From contig CAKOXO010000005.1 of the NCBI GenBank assembly GCA_934130165.1, positions 7,738 to 71,737 of the forward strand: a DNA stretch of 64,000 bases, written 5' to 3'. The position numbers were made by a program, and so were the translations under genes. Numbering within the stretch: position 1 is the stretch's first letter; every line of letters starts with the position of its first letter. This document shows positions 35,219 through 42,958 of this stretch, piece by piece. The DNA comes from an uncultured Bacilli bacterium. GTDB taxonomy: Bacteria > Bacillota_I > Bacilli_A > RF39 > UBA660. Below the pieces are notes generated by a model. The model was given only the letters and a program-made list of their open reading frames with translations, was not told the DNA's origin and searched no databases.

Positions 35219-36202
35219 ATGAAAATTAAAAACAAACTACTAAATGCAATAATTCTCTTTTTACTTATTATACCACTAAATGTATTTGCTTATTCATCTT
35301 ACATTATTCCAGGTGGGGAAACAATTGGAATAGAGGTTAATTCGAAAGGTGTATTAGTTGTAGGTTTTTATAAAGTAAACAACTCCTATATTGGACGTTC
35401 AGCTGGTTTTGAAGTTGGAGATAGAATAATTAAGTTAAATAATAAGGAAGTAAATAATATATCTTCAATGATAGAAACTATAAACAAAACAGACAATAAT
35501 ACAGTAGAATTTACTATTTTAAGAGGAACCTCTGAAAAGAATATTAGCCTAAATCTATCTGAAGATGGTGATGGAGTATTAAAAACCGGATTATATGTAA
35601 AAGACAGTATCAACGGAATTGGTACACTTACTTATATAGATCCATCTACTAATATATTTGGTGCTTTAGGGCATGAAATAATAGAAAAATCAACTGCTGA
35701 AAAATTCGAAATAAAAGATGGTATTATATTTGGAGCAAATGTAGTAGGAATAGAAAAAAGTACTAATGGAAATGCTGGAGAAAAGACAGCAACATATAAC
35801 AAAACTGAAGTATTTGGTAAAATTACTGGGAATGAAATATCTGGTATCTTTGGTAAATATACATCAAATGTAGAAGGTAAAGAAAAATTAGAGGTTGCTG
35901 AAAGTAAAGATATAAAAACTGGAGAAGCAACTATCAGAACTGTTATAAAAGACGATAAAATAGAAGAATTTAAAATCAATATAATTAAACTAGATGATAA
36001 CAGTGATACTAAAAATATTTTATTTGAAGTAGTTGATGACAGACTATTAAAAGAAGCAGGAGGAATTGTTCAGGGAATGAGTGGCTCTCCAATTATTCAG
36101 AATAATAAAATAATAGGTGCAGTTACTCATGTAATTGTTAATGATACTACAAAAGGTTATGGTATATTTATTACAACTATGTTAAAAGAAGGAGAAAATT
36201 AA
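35219..36202 (+). CDS. spoIVB: SpoIVB-like PDZ/S55 serine peptidase
   Basis: 327 residues. An N-terminal hydrophobic signal (about 5-24, ending 'NVFA') exports it. A PDZ domain (about 50-115, 'RSAGFEVGDRIIKLNNKEVNN') precedes an S55 peptidase domain with 'GIGTLTYIDPSTNIFGALGHEI' (His152) and 'GIVQGMSGSPI' (Ser290). In Bacillus SpoIVB is secreted from the forespore and signals sigma-K activation in the mother cell. The xseA-xseB block upstream recalls the Bacillus neighbourhood of spoIVB. Shorter than Bacillus SpoIVB (about 425). GAGGTGATTTT ribosome site; terminator after the stop. Confidence 0.88.
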   Translation: MKIKNKLLNAIILFLLIIPLNVFAYSSYIIPGGETIGIEVNSKGVLVVGFYKVNNSYIGRSAGFEVGDRIIKLNNKEVNNISSMIETINKTDNNTVEFTILRGTSEKNISLNLSEDGDGVLKTGLYVKDSINGIGTLTYIDPSTNIFGALGHEIIEKSTAEKFEIKDGIIFGANVVGIEKSTNGNAGEKTATYNKTEVFGKITGNEISGIFGKYTSNVEGKEKLEVAESKDIKTGEATIRTVIKDDKIEEFKINIIKLDDNSDTKNILFEVVDDRLLKEAGGIVQGMSGSPIIQNNKIIGAVTHVIVNDTTKGYGIFITTMLKEGEN

Positions 36203-36224
36203 AAGGGAGAGAATCCCTTTTTTT
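36201..36224 (+). terminator. intrinsic terminator after spoIVB
   Basis: AAAAGGGA pairs with TCCCTTTT, then T's; the stem overlaps the stop codon. Confidence 0.85.
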
Positions 36225-36267
36225 GTATAAATAAATATTTTTAATTAATACTAATAATGGTGATAAT

Positions 36268-36984
36268 ATGAATATTGATTTTATAGAAGCATTCAAGATA
36301 ATTCCTAGAAGTGTAGCCTCTTTAATTGTATTATTTTTAATAACAAAACTAATGGGAAAAAAACAAGTATCTGAACTTAGTTTATTTGATTACGTAATAG
36401 GAATATCTATTGGTAATTATACAGCTGAAATGGTAATGAATTTTGATTACCAATATATTAATGGAATTATTGCAATATTAACATTTGGAATAATTTCTTA
36501 TTTAGTTTCTATTTTAACTATGAAAAGTATGTCATTAAGGCGTTTTTTAATAGGAGTACCTACAATCATTATAGATGAGGGAAAAATAAGCCTAGAGGCC
36601 CTTAAAAAGGCTAAATTAGATATTAATGATTTTTTAGAACAATGTAGAGGTGAAGGGTATTTTGATGTTTCTGAAATAAGTTCTGCAATATTAGAAGTAA
36701 ATGGAAAAATAAGCATACTACCAAAAAGAGATTATCAAGTTCCTACACTAAAAGATTTAAAAATTAAAGCAAATAAAGAATATTTATCAGTAAATGTCAT
36801 TATTGATGGAAATTTAATGGAAAACAATTTAAAAAATTCTAATAAAAACAAAGCTTGGTTAGATAAAGAGTTAGAAAAACAAGGTTATAATGGTTATAAA
36901 AATATATTACTAGCTACTATCACTAATGATTCATTAAACATATTTGATAAAGATACAAAAACACCTAAAAAAGTTTTAGAATAA
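36268..36984 (+). CDS. DUF421 (YetF/YcaP family) membrane protein
   Basis: 238 residues. Three membrane segments in the first 90 residues including the family signature 'KLMGKKQVSELSLFDYVIGISIGNYTAE', then a cytoplasmic DUF421 domain with 'RRFLIGVPTIIIDEGKI' and 'DINDFLEQCRGEGYFDVSEISSAILEVNGKISI' patterns. Some relatives in Bacillus (SpoVAE-linked, YetF) are sporulation-associated, but the role is unknown. Neighbouring spoIVB and spoIIM genes make a sporulation link plausible. ATG preceded by GGTGAT. Confidence 0.88.
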   Translation: MNIDFIEAFKIIPRSVASLIVLFLITKLMGKKQVSELSLFDYVIGISIGNYTAEMVMNFDYQYINGIIAILTFGIISYLVSILTMKSMSLRRFLIGVPTIIIDEGKISLEALKKAKLDINDFLEQCRGEGYFDVSEISSAILEVNGKISILPKRDYQVPTLKDLKIKANKEYLSVNVIIDGNLMENNLKNSNKNKAWLDKELEKQGYNGYKNILLATITNDSLNIFDKDTKTPKKVLE

Positions 36985-36989
36985 CCTTT

Positions 36990-37018
36990 AAAATTAGTTA
37001 ATTTAGTAGTATAATATT
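36990..37018 (+). promoter_or_regulatory. putative promoter of the 37045-37341 gene
   Basis: TTTAAA, 17 bases, TATAAT just after the DUF421 gene. Confidence 0.5.
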
Positions 37019-37044
37019 GTGTCATAGTGATTGGAAGTGTAATT

Positions 37045-37341
37045 ATGAAAGTATGGAAAAAAATAAGTTTAGAAAATAGTATTAAAGAAATAGATATTGT
37101 ATCTAAAGCTTTAACAAATTATATATATTCCAGTAAGACATTATCAGATATAACTTCAAAATATAATATTTCAGATGAAGATATTGAAAATCTTAATAAA
37201 TATACTATGGATAGAGTAGCAGGACTCTTGTTACTATATGTTAGTAAAAATAACAAAAGGATAAATGACATAGTAAATAAATATAATACAAATAATAATT
37301 TAAAAGTTAAACCTATTGTTGAAGGTTATGTTGAAAAATAA
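37045..37341 (+). CDS. uncharacterised small helical protein
   Basis: 98 residues, not recognised. Mostly helical, with a 'KTLSDITSKYNISDEDIENL' stretch that could be a helix-turn-helix-like pair and a repeat of the theme at the end ('RINDIVNKYNTNNN'). No membrane segment. The ATG at 37045 follows GGAAGTG; an upstream in-frame GTG at 37027 overlaps the promoter region. A bidirectional terminator follows. Confidence 0.6.
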   Translation: MKVWKKISLENSIKEIDIVSKALTNYIYSSKTLSDITSKYNISDEDIENLNKYTMDRVAGLLLLYVSKNNKRINDIVNKYNTNNNLKVKPIVEGYVEK

Positions 37342-37368
37342 AAGAGCTCATTATTATTGAGCTCTTTT
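37340..37368. terminator. bidirectional intrinsic terminator
   Basis: AAAAGAGCTCA pairs with TGAGCTCTTTT across a seven-base loop. T runs occur on both strands, so it can end the plus-strand 98-residue gene and the minus-strand tiny gene. Confidence 0.85.
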
Positions 37369-37453
37369 AAATATACATTAACACACTTAAGAATGTTATA
37401 AGCATTACTAAAACCAATATTATAGAAACAATTTTTATTACTTTTTTATTCAT
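37367..37453 (-). CDS. 28-residue single-pass membrane peptide
   Basis: Too short for usual gene callers but well supported. It reads MNKKVIKIVSI then a run of Ile, Leu, Val, Met with one Thr and one Ser, ending YI. Three Lys at the N-terminus and 22 hydrophobic residues make an N-in membrane helix. AGAGGTGAAT lies eight bases before the ATG, a TTTACA-N17-TATAAT promoter lies 20 bases further up, and a perfect terminator overlaps the stop. The function is unknown: it could be a small regulatory membrane protein or a type I toxin-like peptide. No antisense RNA is evident. It lies where Bacillus has the spoIIM-yqzK-xerD neighbourhood. Confidence 0.75.
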   Translation of the reverse strand: MNKKVIKIVSIILVLVMLITFLSVLMYI

Positions 37454-37471
37454 ATATTCACCTCTTTTATA

Positions 37472-37500
37472 ATTATAAAAGAATTGTCCTAAATTGTAAA
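37472..37500 (-). promoter_or_regulatory. promoter of the 28-residue peptide gene
   Basis: Minus-strand TTTACA at 37495-37500, 17 bases, TATAAT at 37472-37477. Confidence 0.75.
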
Positions 37501-37555
37501 TCATTAATATTAATAATTATAAACCTAGTCTAATATTATTGAATAGGTGAAATAT

Positions 37556-38152
37556 ATGAAAAAAGCTAGAAAAATAAGAAAAAGTAATAAGCTAATTTTA
37601 AAATTAATGATCATATCAATAATCTCAGTCTTAATAGGTATATTTTATATTGCAATATTATCAAACAGCAATAAAGTATTAATAAAAGAAAATCTAGAAA
37701 CATACTTTGAAAGTCTTAATAAGCTAAATTATATAAAGGCATTAATCAAATGTTTAACATCTAATATGATTACAATATCAAGTATATGGTTACTTGGAAT
37801 ATCTATAATCGGTGTTTTTTTAATTATTATAATTCTAATTATTAAAAGTTTTGCCTTAGGTTTTACAATAAGTAGTTTAATATATTTTTATAAGTTAAAA
37901 GGTATAATTATTTCTATAATATATATTATTCCTTTAATTATTAACTTATTTGTAATTATTATCTTAAGTTATTATGGAATAATTTTTTCCAAAAATCTAA
38001 ATAGACTTTTATTTTTAAAAAAAGATGTTAACTTCAAAAATATAATGCGAAAATACATAAAAATTTTACTATTTTCTACTATATGTATAGTTATAAGTAG
38101 TTTAATAGAAATATATATAGTTCCAAATATATTAAAACTTTTACAAATTTAA
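37556..38152 (+). CDS. spoIIM: stage II sporulation protein M-like membrane protein
   Basis: 198 residues with five hydrophobic segments. The central 'IWLLGISIIGVFLIIIILIIKSFALGFTISSLIYF' region (Gly-x-Ser between helices and a 'SFALGFT' turn) matches SpoIIM/DUF95 proteins. SpoIIM assembles with SpoIID and SpoIIP to dissolve septal peptidoglycan during engulfment. The ATG at 37556 follows ATAGGTGAA; the in-frame GTG at 37547 is in the ribosome site. In Bacillus spoIIM neighbours xerD and deoB, which lie about 3 kb downstream here. Confidence 0.8.
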   Translation: MKKARKIRKSNKLILKLMIISIISVLIGIFYIAILSNSNKVLIKENLETYFESLNKLNYIKALIKCLTSNMITISSIWLLGISIIGVFLIIIILIIKSFALGFTISSLIYFYKLKGIIISIIYIIPLIINLFVIIILSYYGIIFSKNLNRLLFLKKDVNFKNIMRKYIKILLFSTICIVISSLIEIYIVPNILKLLQI

Positions 38153-38185
38153 ATTATTATTGTATAATACATGCAGGTGATTTAG

Positions 38186-39292
38186 ATGAAAAAAGTTATA
38201 ATTGGAATGAGTGGTGGAGTAGATTCATCAGTAGCAGCACTTCTTTTAAAGGAGCAAGGATACATTGTAGAAGGTTTATTTATGAGAAATTGGGATTCTT
38301 CTTTAAATAATGATATTATGGGAAATCCCAATATTAATAATAATGACATATGCCCTCAAGAACAAGATTATAATGATGCCTTAAAAGTTTGTGAGAAGTT
38401 AGAAATACCTCTTCACAGAATAGATTTTATTAAAGAGTATTGGGACAATGTCTTTACTTATTTTTTAGATGAATTAAAAAAGGGGAGAACTCCAAATCCA
38501 GATATAATGTGTAATAAGTATATAAAGTTTGATTATTTTGTTAAGGAAGCTAAAAAGTTAGGAGCAGACTACATAGCTACAGGACACTATGCTAAAATGG
38601 AAGATGGATATTTAAAAAAAGCATACGATACCAATAAAGATCAAACATACTTTTTATCACAATTAAATCACGAACAACTACAAAATGTATTGTTTCCACT
38701 AGGAGATATGGATAAAAAAGAAGTAAGAAAGATTGCATTAGAAAATGATTTAGTTACTGCTAATAAGAAAGATTCTACTGGTATATGTTTTATAGGTGAA
38801 AGAAATTTCAAAGAATTTTTAACTAATTACTTACCTGCTCAAAGTGGAGATGTTATAGATATTGCAACAAATAAGAAAGTAGGGGAGCATATTGGTTTAA
38901 TGTACTACACTATAGGACAAAGAAAAGGACTTAATATAGGTGGAAATAAAGATAAATTATTTGTAGTAGGAAAAAATTTAGAAAATAATATTTTGTATGT
39001 GTCTTTTGGTGATAATGAATATTTATATTCTAATAGTTGTTTAGTAGATACCGTTAACTTTAATTGTGAATTAAGACCTACTAAAGCTTTTGCAAAGTTT
39101 AGATATCGTCAAGAAGATATTCCAGTTGAAATTGAATACTTAGATGATGGAAACATTATAGTTAAATATGATCATGTAAAATCAGTTACTCCAGGACAAG
39201 CTTGTGTTCTATATTATAATGATATATGCATAGGTGGAGGAATAATAAAGGAAGTAAGAAAAGATAATAAAAAGCTTTGGTATTTATTGTAA
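38186..39292 (+). CDS. mnmA: tRNA-specific 2-thiouridylase MnmA
   Basis: 368 residues. Thiolates U34 of tRNA-Glu, Gln and Lys. PP-loop 'GMSGGVDSS' at 7-15; catalytic Cys109 in 'NPDIMCNKYIKF' and Cys201 in 'STGICFIGERNF'; 'KDQTYFLSQL' and C-terminal 'PGQACVLYYNDICIGGG'. AGGTGATTT ribosome site; a TATAAT at 38163-38168 may be its -10 box. A strong terminator follows. Confidence 0.96.
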   Translation: MKKVIIGMSGGVDSSVAALLLKEQGYIVEGLFMRNWDSSLNNDIMGNPNINNNDICPQEQDYNDALKVCEKLEIPLHRIDFIKEYWDNVFTYFLDELKKGRTPNPDIMCNKYIKFDYFVKEAKKLGADYIATGHYAKMEDGYLKKAYDTNKDQTYFLSQLNHEQLQNVLFPLGDMDKKEVRKIALENDLVTANKKDSTGICFIGERNFKEFLTNYLPAQSGDVIDIATNKKVGEHIGLMYYTIGQRKGLNIGGNKDKLFVVGKNLENNILYVSFGDNEYLYSNSCLVDTVNFNCELRPTKAFAKFRYRQEDIPVEIEYLDDGNIIVKYDHVKSVTPGQACVLYYNDICIGGGIIKEVRKDNKKLWYLL

Positions 39293-39316
39293 ATAGTTAA
39301 TTATATCATGATAATT

Positions 39317-39345
39317 AGTATGTAAAGTATTTTACATACTTTTTT
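39317..39345 (+). terminator. intrinsic terminator after mnmA
   Basis: AGTATGTAAA pairs perfectly with TTTACATACT across a four-base loop, then T's. Confidence 0.9.
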
Positions 39346-39346
39346 C

Positions 39347-39375
39347 TTGACTATTTACGTAAACCAAGATAAAAT
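39347..39375 (+). promoter_or_regulatory. promoter with internal palindrome, HTH gene
   Basis: TTGACT, 17 bases, TAAAAT. The perfect ten-base palindrome TTTACGTAAA (39354-39363) lies within the spacer and is a natural place for a repressor, perhaps the gene's own product. Confidence 0.7.
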
Positions 39376-39397
39376 TATATTAGGAGGGTAAACAAAC

Positions 39398-40165
39398 ATG
39401 GAACAATTAAATAAATTACTAACTGAATTAGGAATAAGTAAGGTACGTTTAGCAAAATATTTAGGAGTTTCAAGACAAATGCTATATAATTATTTAGCAC
39501 TTGATTCACTAAATTCTTGGCCAAAGGAAAAAACTGTTAAATTATTAAGTTTACTAAATTTAAAAGAAATAGATGATATTAATTCATTAGAAGTAACTGG
39601 TGAATATATAATAGAAGTTGAATATAGATTAAATGAAGGTGTTAAAGATACATCAAATAAAGAAATATTAACTGATTTAAAAGGTTTTAATAAAAAGGAA
39701 CAAGAAATATTAGCTGATATTATTAGCCTTTTAAAAGAAAAATTAGCCGATGATAAAACTAAAAATACATATACAACATATTGTTATTTATATCACTTTT
39801 TACAATCTATGGAAACAACACCAGAACTTAATTACATTTTAGCATATATGTCAAAATCATTAGGTTTCACAGAACCAATGGAATTCATTTATGATAAAGA
39901 GCAACAATTTATTTTTGAAAGTATTCTATTTAGTGGTATGACTTTATATAATAATGGTGGTGCTTCTAAAACAAAGTTAGCTCAATCACACCAACGTTTT
40001 GTTGAAGATATTGAACATAAAAACGAAGAAAAATTAAGTCGTACTCAAGAGTTAAATACTGCTAAAGTACAAGCATTAAAAGAATTAGGCTATACAGAAA
40101 TAAATGAAAATAATGCAAAGGAAGTATTAGAAAAAATAGCTGAAATTCAATCAAGAAAAGTTTAA
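39398..40165 (+). CDS. helix-turn-helix (XRE-like) transcriptional regulator
   Basis: 255 residues. The N-terminal 60 residues form a helix-turn-helix ('ISKVRLAKYLGVSRQMLYNYL'). The rest is soluble and helical with a Lys/Glu-rich middle and no membrane segment; the C-terminal region (about 120-190) has 'TYTTYCYLYHFLQSMETTPELNYILAY' type helices. It is not a recognised family beyond the HTH. AGGAGGG ribosome site. Its promoter carries a palindrome that may be an autoregulatory operator. Confidence 0.75.
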   Translation: MEQLNKLLTELGISKVRLAKYLGVSRQMLYNYLALDSLNSWPKEKTVKLLSLLNLKEIDDINSLEVTGEYIIEVEYRLNEGVKDTSNKEILTDLKGFNKKEQEILADIISLLKEKLADDKTKNTYTTYCYLYHFLQSMETTPELNYILAYMSKSLGFTEPMEFIYDKEQQFIFESILFSGMTLYNNGGASKTKLAQSHQRFVEDIEHKNEEKLSRTQELNTAKVQALKELGYTEINENNAKEVLEKIAEIQSRKV

Positions 40166-40230
40166 ACAGTATATAGGCTAACTTCCTATAATTGATATTA
40201 TGTTAACTTCTTATTTGATGAATAATTAAA

Positions 40231-40309
40231 ACAAGTAAAAATAATAGTATATACTCTTTCTATATTAATATATAGTCAATACATATAACTATTAATCACT
40301 TGTTTTTTT
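40231..40309 (+). other. multi-stem RNA structure ending in a T run
   Basis: Nested stems: ACAAGT (40231) with ACTTGT (40298), AATAGT (40243) with ACTATT (40288), and an inner hairpin CTATAT-TAAT-ATATAG (40260-40275), then seven T's. It could be an elaborate terminator for the HTH gene or the 3' part of a small RNA. Confidence 0.5.
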
Positions 40310-40560
40310 ATTTTAAATGAATCTTTATTTAAAATAATTATTCTAAATTACTGTATATTACCAAATTAATAACTAAATTTTAGATATGTTTATTAATTTA
40401 TATTATATATTACTATATATTTATACTTATATTAGAATAAACATTAAAATTACATATATAATACAACATATACTTACTTATTTTTAATACACTACTCTCT
40501 TTTAAATTAAAATAGGGTACTTTTATGTATATTATTATCAAATGGGAAAATAATAATATT
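40310..40560. other. AT-rich non-coding gap
   Basis: Very AT-rich sequence before the DUF1540-like gene. I see no open frame with a ribosome site, no tRNA and no clear promoter beyond scattered TATAAT-like strings. Confidence 0.6.
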
Positions 40561-40575
40561 AAGGAGGAGAGAATT

Positions 40576-40764
40576 ATGAAAAAAAATAAAAAGGGTAATG
40601 GTAATATAAGTTGTGATGTAGAAACTTGTAAACATAATAACTGTGAAGATGGTATGTGTGAATTAGAATCAATCCAAGTCACATGTACTTGTAATAATGA
40701 TGAATGTGAATGTACTGAAAGTACCGTTTGTGATAGTTTTGAATGTAGTAATGAAGACAAATAA
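40576..40764 (+). CDS. DUF1540-like Cys-rich small protein
   Basis: 62 residues with ten Cys (13, 18, 23, 28, 37, 39, 44, 46, 52, 57). The 'ISCDVETCKHNNCEDGMCELESIQV' layout matches DUF1540 proteins common in Clostridia and Bacilli, which probably bind metal. AAGGAGGAGAG lies before the ATG at 40576; a longer reading from 40525 starts before the ribosome site. A terminator follows and serves as the border to deoB. Confidence 0.82.
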   Translation: MKKNKKGNGNISCDVETCKHNNCEDGMCELESIQVTCTCNNDECECTESTVCDSFECSNEDK

Positions 40765-40765
40765 A

Positions 40766-40789
40766 AACAGGAGAGTATCCTGTTTTTTT
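40766..40789 (+). terminator. intrinsic terminator after the DUF1540-like gene
   Basis: AACAGGA pairs with TCCTGTT, followed by T's; it overlaps the end of the convergent deoB gene. Confidence 0.85.
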
Positions 40790-41954
40790 ATATTAATTTA
40801 TCTAGTATACTTTCCCCTATTTCAGGAGTTTCTAGATCAAAGTTATCTGCAATAGTTGCACCAATATCTGCTAAGGTATTTAATACAGGTAATCTTTTAG
40901 GTTCAGAAAACGCTCTACTATAAAGTATAACTGGAACATTTTCTCTTGTGTGATCACAGCCTGCAAAAGTTGGATCATTACCATGATCAGCTGTAATTAT
41001 TAGTAAGTCATCTATTTCTAGTTTATTAAGCATTAAAGGAATTTCAACATCCAACTCCTCTATCGCTTTAGCATATCCTAAAGCATCACGTGTATGCCCA
41101 TATAAACTATCAAAATCAGCTAAATTAACCATACAAAGTCCAGTGAATTTTTTATCCATTATATCTGAAAATTTATTAATTGCTTCTATATTACTAGTTG
41201 CTTTTATACTTTTATTTATTCCTGTACCATCAAATATATCATTAATTTTACCTAAAGCAATTACATTATATTTATTTTCATTTAAACTATCAAGAATAGT
41301 TTTTTTAGGTGGTTTAACAGCATAATCCTTTCTTCCACTATTGGAAAAACGATAGTGTCCGCTTGTACCAATAAACGGTCTTGCTATTACTCTCCCTACT
41401 CTCCAATCTTCTTTTAATGTTATTGCTCTTATCTTTTCACAATATTTATATAGTGTTGAAACTGGAATAGCATCCTCATGAGCTGCTACTTGTAAATCAG
41501 AGTCAGCTGAGGTATAAACAATCAAAGATCCGTAATTTAATTGACGATCTCCCAATTCTTTAATAATTGCATCATTATTACAACAGATATTTCCTATAAC
41601 GTGCCTTCCTGTAACTTGTTCTATACCATCTAATAATTCAGTAGGAAAACCATTATTAAATGTTTTAAATTCAATATTATTAGTAATTCCCATCATTTCA
41701 TAATGTCCATTTAATGTATCTTTACCGGCGTTATTAGGTTTAGCTATAGTATAGTAGGCATCAACATTTTCATTTTCACTCATATTAATTGTATCCAAAA
41801 AACCAATTTTCTTTAAGTTTGGAACGAATAGATCACAGTTTTCTTTAATATGGCCAAGGGTATTAGCACCACTATCTCCATATTTATAGGCATCTTCTGC
41901 CTCTCCTACTCCTAAAGAATCTAACACCATCAAAAATATTCTTTTAAATTTCAT
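40788..41954 (-). CDS. deoB: phosphopentomutase
   Basis: 388 residues. Interconverts ribose 1- and 5-phosphate (and deoxyribose forms), linking nucleoside breakdown to central metabolism. Alkaline-phosphatase-type metal site: 'MVLDSLGVGEAEDA' with Asp12, and the C-terminal 'LLIITADHGNDPT' and 'GCDHTRENVPVILYS' motifs; 'KDTLNGHYEMMG' near 90 contains the Thr nucleophile. The start at 41954 follows AAGGAGAG; longer in-frame starts fall within xerD. The order xerD-deoB matches Bacillus (ripX-drm). Confidence 0.95.
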   Translation of the reverse strand: MKFKRIFLMVLDSLGVGEAEDAYKYGDSGANTLGHIKENCDLFVPNLKKIGFLDTINMSENENVDAYYTIAKPNNAGKDTLNGHYEMMGITNNIEFKTFNNGFPTELLDGIEQVTGRHVIGNICCNNDAIIKELGDRQLNYGSLIVYTSADSDLQVAAHEDAIPVSTLYKYCEKIRAITLKEDWRVGRVIARPFIGTSGHYRFSNSGRKDYAVKPPKKTILDSLNENKYNVIALGKINDIFDGTGINKSIKATSNIEAINKFSDIMDKKFTGLCMVNLADFDSLYGHTRDALGYAKAIEELDVEIPLMLNKLEIDDLLIITADHGNDPTFAGCDHTRENVPVILYSRAFSEPKRLPVLNTLADIGATIADNFDLETPEIGESILDKLI

Positions 41955-41958
41955 ATAT

Positions 41959-42864
41959 TTACTCTCCTTCATCTTTGTATTCTCTTGGATGATATTTTTT
42001 ATAATCTTCACTTACTTTTTCATCACTTACATGAGTATATATTCTAGTTGTTGCTATATCACTGTGTCCTAATAACTCCTGTATACTTCTTAAATCAGCA
42101 CCATACTTTAATAGATGTGTTGCAAAAGAATGTCGTAATGTGTGGGGTGATATATTTTCATCTAAACCCTGCTTTTTTAACAATACCTTTAAATTTTTAA
42201 AGAAACCTTGTCTAGTCATTCTTTTACCATGATTATTTAAAAACAAAGCATTACAGTTTTCTTTTTTTAACATACTTTTTCTTTGATCTAAGTATAGTTT
42301 AACATAATATATACTATACTCTCCAAGAGGTACTATTCTTTCTTTATCACCTTTACCTGTAATTCTAACTATACAGTTAGGAAAATCAATATCACATATA
42401 TCAAGGTTAATTAATTCAGATACACGTAATCCAGTACCATACATTAATTCTAACATAGCCTTATTTCTATAGTCAAATATAGTAGATAAATTAATATCTA
42501 ATAACTTTTTCATATCTTCTACACTAATAACCCTAGGAATCTTTTTTTGTATTTTAGGTCTTGAAATAGATATAGATACATCACTTTTTGTTATCTTGTT
42601 TCGATATAAGTAAGAATGGAAATTCTTAATAACTGTTAGATTGTGGGCAATAGTAGTAGTCTTATCATTATCATTATTTCTCTGTTTTAAAAATTCTTCT
42701 ATACATTTACTAGAGATATCTTTAACATCAGTAATATTTAATTTTTGTAAAAATTGCTTATATACCCTTAAATCATATTCGTAAGATTTTCTAGTTTTAT
42801 CGGAAAGTCCCTTTTCAAAAGTACAATAATTAATAAAATCATCTACTGCAACATCTATATCCAT
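41959..42864 (-). CDS. xerD: tyrosine site-specific recombinase XerD
   Basis: 301 residues, typical of XerC/D. N-terminal SAM-like core-binding domain ('FINYCTFEKGLSDKTRKSYEYDLRVYKQFL' in layout) and catalytic domain with Arg in 'GTGLRVSELI', 'HTLRHSFATHLLKYG' and 'LGHSDIATTRIYTHV' (Tyr nucleophile). Resolves chromosome dimers at dif. XerD rather than XerC is inferred from deoB following it. The start at 42864 has GGTGA upstream; a longer in-frame start overlaps the rarA promoter region. Confidence 0.9.
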   Translation of the reverse strand: MDIDVAVDDFINYCTFEKGLSDKTRKSYEYDLRVYKQFLQKLNITDVKDISSKCIEEFLKQRNNDNDKTTTIAHNLTVIKNFHSYLYRNKITKSDVSISISRPKIQKKIPRVISVEDMKKLLDINLSTIFDYRNKAMLELMYGTGLRVSELINLDICDIDFPNCIVRITGKGDKERIVPLGEYSIYYVKLYLDQRKSMLKKENCNALFLNNHGKRMTRQGFFKNLKVLLKKQGLDENISPHTLRHSFATHLLKYGADLRSIQELLGHSDIATTRIYTHVSDEKVSEDYKKYHPREYKDEGE

Positions 42865-42933
42865 AATCTTCACCACATATATTATATAACAATATAACAT
42901 TTTTTACAAAAACAGATTTAAAATAATAAAATA

Positions 42934-42942
42934 TGGTATAAT
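42934..42942 (+). promoter_or_regulatory. extended -10 promoter element of rarA
   Basis: TGG followed by TATAAT (42937-42942); no convincing -35 box. It lies in the divergent gap with xerD. Confidence 0.6.
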
Positions 42943-42958
42943 ATTGTTGGTGATTTAT

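Noticed and set aside
40525..40575. N-terminal extension of the DUF1540-like protein
   Set aside because: It would place the GGAGGAGAG site inside the coding region.
42865..42900. Longer start for XerD
   Set aside because: It extends into the rarA divergent gap and lacks a ribosome site; 42864 matches family length.
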